This document shows, in pieces, positions 14,986-20,212 of a stretch of DNA of 20,212 nt; the stretch's first letter is position 1; every line of letters begins with the position of its first letter. The DNA lies in the NCBI GenBank assembly GCA_964523975.1, contig CAZGBM010000038.1, positions 1 through 20,212 on the forward strand, in the 5' to 3' direction. Below the pieces are notes generated by a model. That model was given only the letters and a program-made list of their open reading frames with translations, ran no database searches and was not told where the DNA came from. Origin of the DNA: JAFGHJ01 sp964523975. Its GTDB lineage: Bacteria > Hydrothermota > UBA3072. Position numbers and translations under genes: made by a program.

Positions 14986-16114
14986 AGCAATGTGTTATTG
15001 TCAAAAATGTATGATTGTAATACTCTTTTAGTTGCTTGGGTAGAGGGAAATCCATTTCAATGGCTTCGAGAATAGTAAAATATGTTTTTTGATTAAACTT
15101 AAATTCGAAACCCAGCACACTTCTTGTTTCGCTATTTTTCTGTCCGTCTAAATTTCTCCAGGATTTCTGGAAGCCCAATTTAAGGTCTATGTAATTCGAT
15201 AACATACGGTTATAAAATAAAGTCAAGCCTATCCATTTTCTCCTGTATTCCAAAGAGTCATTTTTAATGTATTTCCAGTCCATAGGAAAACCAATATAAA
15301 GTTCGCTTTTTGCTGAAAGATGAGCTTTCATAAAAGGTTCCGAGAAAAATTTATTTACGTTAGTTTCATAATTGAGTGAATCCGCAATTAGAGAGGTATA
15401 GGAAGAATCGACTTTAGCGTACTCTAAGCGCAGTCCGCCGGAGATTTTTGTAAAGAAATGATAATATATAGTATTTGTTAACCCTGTCCCTTTATATTCG
15501 CCTTTTCCTATTCGGTCATTATTTTCTAAAAAGTTTTTCTTCCCGGGTATTATTTTATAATATTTGTAAAACAAATCAGCCTGAGAGTTGCTAACATTAC
15601 CCTTAAGTTCTATATTTACCGGAAATCTGGTAAAAGGATCCTCATAAATTAATGTTTCATGTGATAGTAAGTAATTATGATCGAATTCGTTCACAATAAT
15701 ATTCAAAGAATGATTATTTTTTGTGTTTTTCCAGTATCCGATTCCTATTCCTGCATATTTTTTATTTTTTAGATACTGAGGTGATATAAATAAGGAAAAA
15801 TAGATCGGATTCTTATCTTTTTCTTCAGGTATCCACTGTAGTTTAAATAAATGTTCTTCGTTATTTATATCATAATCGTTTTCTTTATATAAGTTGTATT
15901 CTAAAACCATTTTTGAGAAAAGAGGCATCCAGATTTTTGTTCTGTACTTCTGGTACCATCTTTCCAAATCCAGGTATCCCTGTGTTGTTTGAATCCCATT
16001 TTTACTATGCAGAAACTGAAATTCTTCTTCTATAGGAATGAGAGAAAAACTTTTATCCATCAGATAAAGGGCATTATCATCACCTAAAAGAGAAAGCATA
16101 AATATTATTATCAT
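14981..16114 (-). CDS. Predicted outer-membrane beta-barrel protein, family not recognised
   Basis: I do not recognise the family of this 377-residue protein. It starts with a very short hydrophobic stretch lacking basic residues (MIIIFMLSLLG) and then has many alternating, aromatic-rich strands separated by charged turns (for example YFSLFISPQYL, AGIGIGYWKN, SVLGFEFKF). It ends in phenylalanine (LTITHCF), as many outer-membrane barrels do. These features suggest a secreted beta-barrel, but no defined domain is evident. The ATG overlaps the nadC stop (ATGA), with no Shine-Dalgarno, so its translation probably depends on nadC. Its partnership with NAD synthesis and DNA repair genes gives no functional hint. 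Alternatives are a periplasmic beta-rich protein or a surface-attached structural protein. Confidence 0.6.
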   Translation of the reverse strand: MIIIFMLSLLGDDNALYLMDKSFSLIPIEEEFQFLHSKNGIQTTQGYLDLERWYQKYRTKIWMPLFSKMVLEYNLYKENDYDINNEEHLFKLQWIPEEKDKNPIYFSLFISPQYLKNKKYAGIGIGYWKNTKNNHSLNIIVNEFDHNYLLSHETLIYEDPFTRFPVNIELKGNVSNSQADLFYKYYKIIPGKKNFLENNDRIGKGEYKGTGLTNTIYYHFFTKISGGLRLEYAKVDSSYTSLIADSLNYETNVNKFFSEPFMKAHLSAKSELYIGFPMDWKYIKNDSLEYRRKWIGLTLFYNRMLSNYIDLKLGFQKSWRNLDGQKNSETRSVLGFEFKFNQKTYFTILEAIEMDFPLPKQLKEYYNHTFLTITHCF

Positions 16115-16923
16115 TTTATCAAAAGAGATATATCTATCGATTTACAGGAATGAGTTAAAGCCCCAACCGAAATGTAGTCTACCCCTGTTTTTGCAATTTC
16201 TTTTACATTTTCGAGTGTAGCATTTCCGGAGTATTCAAGAATTATATTTTTTCCCTTTGCCATAGAGACCGATTTCTTTATTTCTGTGATGGACATATTA
16301 TCAAGCAGAAGATGTTTTGCTCCATATTCCATTGCTTTTTTTACTTCCCGAAGATTTTTTACTTCGATTTCACCCTTTGCCAGAGAAAGAGCATTTTTTA
16401 TTCCTCCGGCAATTTTTATATGGTTTTCCTTTATTAAAACCCTGTCATAAAGTCCCATTCTATGGTTAATTCCTCCACCCATCCGAACAGCATATTTCTC
16501 CAGATATCTTAAAGTCGGTGTGTTTTTTCTTGTATCGAGTATTTCAGTTCTATAGTTCTTTACCTCATCGACGAATTTTCTTGTATAAGTAGAAATTCCA
16601 CTTAATCTCTGGATGAAATTTAGGGCGACTCTTTCTCCCATCAGTATTGCGCGAGTATTGCCTTTAAAACGAATTATTGCTTGAGGCACTAACCATGTCC
16701 CTTCATTGACGAGGATTTCCGTTCTTACATTACCCAATTCACCAAAAGTCCATTTGACGATTTCGAGACCCGAAAGAACAGCTTTTTCTTTGGTTTTGAT
16801 TATACCCTCAGAGGTATGCTTCTCCGGGACTATTCTTTTTGTGGTAAGGTCAGTTTTTCCGATATCTTCCCTTAACGCTTTTTTTATTAAGGGTAGAACT
16901 TTTTCTTTCTTTAATTTGTTCAC
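16111..16923 (-). CDS. nadC: Nicotinate-nucleotide pyrophosphorylase (carboxylating)
   Basis: This 270-residue enzyme converts quinolinate and PRPP to nicotinate mononucleotide in de novo NAD synthesis. Motifs: ALREDIGKTDLTT (near residue 17), GERVALNFIQRLSGIST (near 97), ILDTRKNTPTLR (near 128), the substrate-binding GGGINHRMGLYDRVLIKENH (near 150), EVKNLREV, and TGVDYISVGALTHS near the end. The usual SGG of the IEASGGI motif reads SGN here (LEYSGNATLEN). The start is GTG at 16923 with a strong AGGAGG 7 nt upstream; it lies 74 bases inside the uvrB frame. nadA and nadB are not in the window. The stop overlaps the barrel gene. Confidence 0.95.
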   Translation of the reverse strand: MNKLKKEKVLPLIKKALREDIGKTDLTTKRIVPEKHTSEGIIKTKEKAVLSGLEIVKWTFGELGNVRTEILVNEGTWLVPQAIIRFKGNTRAILMGERVALNFIQRLSGISTYTRKFVDEVKNYRTEILDTRKNTPTLRYLEKYAVRMGGGINHRMGLYDRVLIKENHIKIAGGIKNALSLAKGEIEVKNLREVKKAMEYGAKHLLLDNMSITEIKKSVSMAKGKNIILEYSGNATLENVKEIAKTGVDYISVGALTHSCKSIDISLLIK

Positions 16924-18907
16924 GTATTATCCTCCTGATTTCGTCTCTTAATTTTGCTGCTTTCTCGAATTCCAGGCTTTCTGCGCTTTTTTTCATTTCT
17001 TCTCTCAGTTTTTCGATTATTTCTATTCTTTCTATTTCCGAGTAGAATTCTTCAGGTATCTCCAGGTCTATTTTTATTTCATATTCTTTTTTCTTTTCTC
17101 CGGCTACCATTGTTGTCATCATTATCTGTTCTCTGGTTTTCTTTATACTTACGGGTATAATATCGTGTTTTTTGTTATATTCAAGTTGTATCTTTCTTCT
17201 TCTTTCTATTTCTTTGAGTGCTCCTTTTATTGCAGCTGTTTCCTGTTCGGCGTAAAGTATAACCCGGCTGTTGATATTACGTGCGGCTCTTCCTGCCGTT
17301 TGTATCAAAGAGGTTTCCGACCGCAAAAAACCTGTCTTGTCTGCGTCAAGAACAGCTACCAGCGTGACTTCCGGTAAATCGAGCCCTTCTCGCAAGAGAT
17401 TTATTCCTACAAGGACGTCGAAGTCCCCTAATCTAAGTCCTCTAAGAAGTTCCATTCTCTCGGGAGCATCTATTTCCGAGTGTATGTATTTTACTTTTAG
17501 TCCAACGGCGATTAAGTACTCGGTCAGTTCCTCAGACATCTTTTTTGTTAGTGTTGTTACGAGTGTTCGTTGTCCCTTTTCGACTTCTTTTCTTATTTCT
17601 TCAATCAGGTCATCGATTTGATTTTCCGTAGTTCTGATTTCCACAGGCGGGTCGATTACTCCGGTTGGACGAATCAACTGTTCTACTATCCTTCCTTGCG
17701 ATTTATTTATTTCCCATTCCTGTGGGGTGGCAGAGACATAGAGGGTTTTATCGGTTTTTACTTGAAATTCCTGGAAATCCAGTGGTCTATTGTCGAGGGC
17801 TGAAGGAAGTCGAAAACCGTATTCCACAAGTATTTCCTTTCTCGATCTATCTCCATTGTACATACCTCTTATCTGAGGTACAGTCCTGTGCGATTCATCG
17901 ATAATGGTCAGAAACTCATCGGGGAAATAGTCTATAAGCGTGTATGGCGGTTCGCCTTCTTCCCGTCCGGATAGATATCTGGAATAATTTTCTATGCCTG
18001 AACAATATCCGACTTCACGCAAGAATTCTATATCATACTTGGTTCTACCTTCTATCCTCTGGGCTTCGACGTATTTTCCTCTATCAAGGAAGTATTGGAC
18101 TCTTTCTTCCATTTCTTTTTCTATTTTGTCTATTACGTTTAATATTCTGTCTTTAGGAACTACGAAGTGATTTGCAGGGTAAATATGCAGTTCTTTTATT
18201 TTTTCTATTCTCTTCGAACTTATCGGGTCTATTGAAAATATTTCCTCTATTTCGTCTTCTGAAAATTCGATTCGGTATCCTTTGTATTCGTAAGAAGTGT
18301 ATAGATCGATTATATCTCCCTTTACGCGAAAATTACCCTGTTCGAACTCGATATCGTTACGTTTATACTGGTTTGAAACCAGTCTTTCGATTAACTTATC
18401 TCTTGATATTTGCATGCCCGGTAAAACCGCTATTGATTGTTTGGAAAAATCGTCGGGTGAGCCGAGACCGTATATGCAGGAAACAGATGCAACTATTATT
18501 ACATCTTTTCTTTCGAGAAGGGAAGTCGTAGCTTTCATTCTAAGCCGTTCTATCTCTTCGTTGATAGAAGCATCTTTTTCTATATATGTGTCGCTTTCGG
18601 GAACGTATGCTTCCGGTTGATAGTAATCGTAATAAGAAACAAAATACTCTACGGCATTTTCCGGAAAGAATTGCTTGAACTCGCCGTATAATTGAGCGGA
18701 AAGCGTTTTGTTGTGGGAAATTATGAGGGTCGGTATTTTGAGTCGCTCTATAACATTTGCCATGGTAAATGTCTTTCCCGAGCCTGTTACCCCTAAAAGG
18801 GTTTGATGTTTTTTGCCTTTTTCTATCCCTTCTACAAGTTTTTCTATAGCGTGGGGCTGGTCTCCGGTCGGCTTGTAGTCCGAGACAAGTTTAAATTTTG
18901 TTTCCAT
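16850..18907 (-). CDS. uvrB: Excinuclease ABC subunit B
   Basis: This 685-residue protein is the damage-verifying helicase-like subunit of nucleotide excision repair. Visible: Walker A GVTGSGKT (residues 39-46), the UvrA-interacting and beta-hairpin region with VSYYDYYQPEAYVPESDTYIEKD (about 90-112), the DESH box (IIDESHRTVPQIRGMYNGD), and C-terminal helicase motifs (TTLTKKMSEELTEYL, GINLLREGLDLPEV, QTAGRAARN). A UVR domain (EEMKKSAESLEFEKAAKLRDE) follows, which contacts UvrC. About 25 lysine/arginine-rich residues lie beyond the UVR domain and overlap the start of nadC. The ATG has no Shine-Dalgarno and lies 6 nt from a -10 box. First gene of a uvrB-nadC-barrel operon. Confidence 0.98.
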   Translation of the reverse strand: METKFKLVSDYKPTGDQPHAIEKLVEGIEKGKKHQTLLGVTGSGKTFTMANVIERLKIPTLIISHNKTLSAQLYGEFKQFFPENAVEYFVSYYDYYQPEAYVPESDTYIEKDASINEEIERLRMKATTSLLERKDVIIVASVSCIYGLGSPDDFSKQSIAVLPGMQISRDKLIERLVSNQYKRNDIEFEQGNFRVKGDIIDLYTSYEYKGYRIEFSEDEIEEIFSIDPISSKRIEKIKELHIYPANHFVVPKDRILNVIDKIEKEMEERVQYFLDRGKYVEAQRIEGRTKYDIEFLREVGYCSGIENYSRYLSGREEGEPPYTLIDYFPDEFLTIIDESHRTVPQIRGMYNGDRSRKEILVEYGFRLPSALDNRPLDFQEFQVKTDKTLYVSATPQEWEINKSQGRIVEQLIRPTGVIDPPVEIRTTENQIDDLIEEIRKEVEKGQRTLVTTLTKKMSEELTEYLIAVGLKVKYIHSEIDAPERMELLRGLRLGDFDVLVGINLLREGLDLPEVTLVAVLDADKTGFLRSETSLIQTAGRAARNINSRVILYAEQETAAIKGALKEIERRRKIQLEYNKKHDIIPVSIKKTREQIMMTTMVAGEKKKEYEIKIDLEIPEEFYSEIERIEIIEKLREEMKKSAESLEFEKAAKLRDEIRRIIREQIKERKSSTLNKKSVKGRYRKN

Positions 18908-18913
18908 AAAAGA

Positions 18914-18942
18914 AGAATAAAATAAATTGAACTTTTCCGCAA
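18914..18942 (-). promoter_or_regulatory. Promoter of uvrB, leaderless
   Basis: On the minus strand, TTGCGG (complement of 18937-18942), a 17-bp spacer and TATTCT (complement of 18914-18919). Six bases separate the -10 box from the ATG at 18907, so transcription should begin on or next to the start codon. No Shine-Dalgarno is present. Confidence 0.65.
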
Positions 18943-19087
18943 GGCCAATAATTGGACACAGATAAACGCAGATTTATAGGATTTTTTTAAGACCCAGCAC
19001 AACCCCAAAAGATTTAGACAGGATCAACTGGATTAACCGGATTTTTTATTGTGTTATTTTAAAACCCAACACAACCCAAAGAATTTT

Positions 19088-19156
19088 ACATGTAGGACAT
19101 GTAGAACTTGTAGTTCTTTTATTTACATTCCTATATTGACTACATGTCCTACATGT
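19088..19156. repeat. 17-bp perfect inverted repeat, ACATGTAGG type
   Basis: The left arm ACATGTAGGACATGTAG (19088-19104) and right arm CTACATGTCCTACATGT (19140-19156) are exact complements, 35 bp apart. Each arm contains a 9-bp tandem unit (ACATGTAGG, ACATGTAGA, ACTTGTAGT on the left). Confidence 0.85.
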
Positions 19157-19277
19157 GCAATTATTTTTACTGTTTTTTATCTGCCTTCAGTTGTAGGTGG
19201 TCCGCCTTTATAATTTTGATTTTTAATTTTTAATATTTGATTTATGTTTTGGGGCTGGCGTAGATTATCATCTTACA

Positions 19278-19303
19278 TATAATATCTTATAAAATATAAG
19301 GAG
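19278..19303 (+). promoter_or_regulatory. Putative -10 box and Shine-Dalgarno of the DUF5698 gene
   Basis: TATAAT at 19278-19283 matches consensus, but no good -35 is found 16-18 bp upstream. AAGGAG at 19298-19303 is 8 nt before GTG 19312. Confidence 0.45.
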
Positions 19304-19311
19304 TGTTTAAA

Positions 19312-19875
19312 GTGGAAGGAACTTCATTTTTTGATACATGGGTTTTTTTGTGGGTTATTTTGCCTCTTTTGATATTTTGCTCAAGAGCAATCGATGTATC
19401 TTTGGGAACCATTCGTATAATATTTGTATCGAAAGGGCAGAGGTTTTTGGCTTCATTATTGGGTTTTTTTGAAATTCTTGTCTGGATTATTGCTATTACC
19501 AAAATCATGCAGAATGTTACTAATTTCTTTTATTACATAGTTTATGCAGGTGGTTTCGCTTCGGGTATTTATTTCGGAATAGTTATCGAGGAAAAACTTG
19601 CTCTTGGATTGGTTAGCATTCATGTTTTTACTGCGAAAGATGCGAATGAGTTACTCAGGCGTCTTAGAGATAAAAATTACGGCGTAACAAGCAGAATTGC
19701 TCACGGTGAGACAGGGAGAATAGATGAATTATTTATCGTAGTCAACAGGAAAAACCTTGCGCAGGTTCTGAAAATTTTGAGAGATTATGACGTTGATGCT
19801 TTTATCTCTATTGAAGATGTAAGATTGGTAAAGGGAGGTATATTTCCTCAGCGCGGCAAAGCCACTAAAAAGTAA
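19312..19875 (+). CDS. DUF5698/DUF2179 (UPF0316, YebE-like) membrane protein
   Basis: This 187-residue protein starts at GTG 19312; an upstream in-frame GTG at 19303 would overlap the AAGGAG that serves 19312. The N-terminal half has three probable membrane helices (TWVFLWVILPLLIFCSRAI, FLASLLGFFEILVWIIAI, and FFYYIVYAGGFASGIYFGIV), with the DUF5698 signature SRAIDVSLGTIRIIFVSKGQR between the first two. The C-terminal half (about 105-180) is a soluble DUF2179 domain (VFTAKDANELLRRLRDKNYGVT, with IDELFIVVNRKNLAQVL). The family is widespread but its function is not established; DUF2179 resembles small ligand-binding regulatory domains. It is divergent from uvrB and appears to be a single-gene unit, ending just before the second copy of the 286-bp element. 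Confidence 0.9.
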   Translation: MEGTSFFDTWVFLWVILPLLIFCSRAIDVSLGTIRIIFVSKGQRFLASLLGFFEILVWIIAITKIMQNVTNFFYYIVYAGGFASGIYFGIVIEEKLALGLVSIHVFTAKDANELLRRLRDKNYGVTSRIAHGETGRIDELFIVVNRKNLAQVLKILRDYDVDAFISIEDVRLVKGGIFPQRGKATKK

Positions 19876-20158
19876 AAATCGAATATCAGAATGTAAAATT
19901 ACAAATCAAAGTTCAAAAATAAATTAAAAAGGAAACAACGAATCACACAAATAGCACGAATGTTTAAAAACAGATTTTATTTTCTATAATTGATAAAAAA
20001 GATTATTTTCAGGTTTATTTGTGAAATTAGTGCAATTTGTTGTTAAAAAAAAGGGTTGTTGGGAGCTATAGAAAGTCCGTATTTTTCCAGTTAAATCTTT
20101 TGTTGTAAGAAAGAGTTAATTTTGCATTTTAATATGTCATTTTGCTTTTTAATTTTTG
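19873..20158 (-). repeat. 286-bp palindromic intergenic element, copy 2 (inverted)
   Basis: This is the complement of 8975-9260. The 258 bp from 19901 to 20158 show no difference from copy 1 that I can find, including the 8-base homopolymer run; 19873-19900 is diverged and covers the stop codon of the preceding gene. Beyond 20158, a short GATAAATTAAA match (complement of about 20183-20193) also sits just outside copy 1 (8961-8971), separated here by about 20 extra bases, so the outer boundary may extend with an insertion or deletion. Confidence 0.9.
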
Positions 20159-20212
20159 GCGTTGTCCCAAAGTTGTATGATTTTAATTTATCTAGCATAA
20201 TTCAAGAATATG
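20159..20212. other. End of window, no gene seen
   Basis: The last 54 bases show no gene or clear signal apart from the short match to the outside of element copy 1. Confidence 0.5.

Larger units (their letters stand above)
18908..19311. other. Divergent intergenic region uvrB/DUF5698 with stacked phrase repeats
   Basis: No gene is seen in about 400 bp. From uvrB outward it holds the uvrB promoter, a GGACACAGATAAACGCAGAT phrase (18954-18973), two copies of a TTTTTT...ACCCAGCACAACCCC-type unit (18981-19012 and 19041-19085) on either side of a GGATCAACTGGATTAACCGG phrase (19021-19040), the ACATGTAGG inverted repeat, an AT-rich phrase (19210-19245), and the promoter and Shine-Dalgarno of the following gene. 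Confidence 0.75.

Noticed and set aside
5181..19160. CRISPR array for the short intergenic repeats
   Set aside because: Units are 8-10 bp, degenerate, without regular spacers or cas genes.
8975..20158. Composite transposon with the 286-bp elements as terminal insertion sequences
   Set aside because: Neither copy encodes a transposase, and the enclosed genes are mostly housekeeping. A simple non-coding dispersed repeat explains the data better.

Overview
The window reads as a chromosomal segment of a low-GC, Gram-negative-type bacterium, by impression from an uncultured candidate phylum of the FCB/WOR-3 kind. That placement is inference. It rests on secreted C25 (gingipain-like) peptidases with a C-terminal sorting-type beta domain, a predicted outer-membrane barrel, and intergenic DNA full of short degenerate repeats. 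No phage, plasmid, CRISPR, rRNA or tRNA feature is visible.

Layout. (1) 1-5042, minus strand: a tightly packed ribosome-maturation and translation operon, rimP-nusA-infB-ylxP-rbfA-nrnA. The last gene is cut by the window start, and rimP lacks its C-terminal domain. (2) 5043-5527: a repeat-rich divergent gap. (3) 5528-8949, plus strand: a diaminopimelate decarboxylase-family gene, pyruvate kinase, and an overlapping O6-alkylguanine-DNA alkyltransferase. (4) 8975-9260: the first copy of a roughly 286-bp palindromic element. (5) 9356-14947, plus strand: two tandem paralogous secreted C25 peptidases, each with its own near-consensus promoter. (6) 14981-18907, minus strand: uvrB, nadC and a beta-barrel-like protein, all with overlapping ends. 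(7) 19312-19875, plus strand: a DUF5698/DUF2179 membrane protein. (8) 19873-20158: the second copy of the 286-bp element, in inverted orientation.

Most notable points. The two copies of the element agree over 258 bp with no difference I can find, and they bracket about 10.7 kb as an inverted repeat. Three genes (lysA-like, first C25 peptidase, uvrB) have a sigma70-type -10 box only 6-9 nt before the start codon and no Shine-Dalgarno sequence, which predicts leaderless mRNAs. The first peptidase appears to have become leaderless, relative to its tandem paralog, through a 25-nt difference that removes the Shine-Dalgarno sequence and joins promoter to start codon. Every long intergenic gap except the short convergent one is built from the same few degenerate 8-10-bp-period phrases, in both orientations.

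The genes are mostly housekeeping: ribosome assembly and translation, lysine/cell-wall precursor synthesis, glycolysis, alkylation and excision repair, and NAD synthesis. The peptidase pair and the barrel protein are the accessory, cell-surface part. I see no defence or biosynthetic system; the novelty lies in the repeats, the leaderless promoters and the compressed operon joints.
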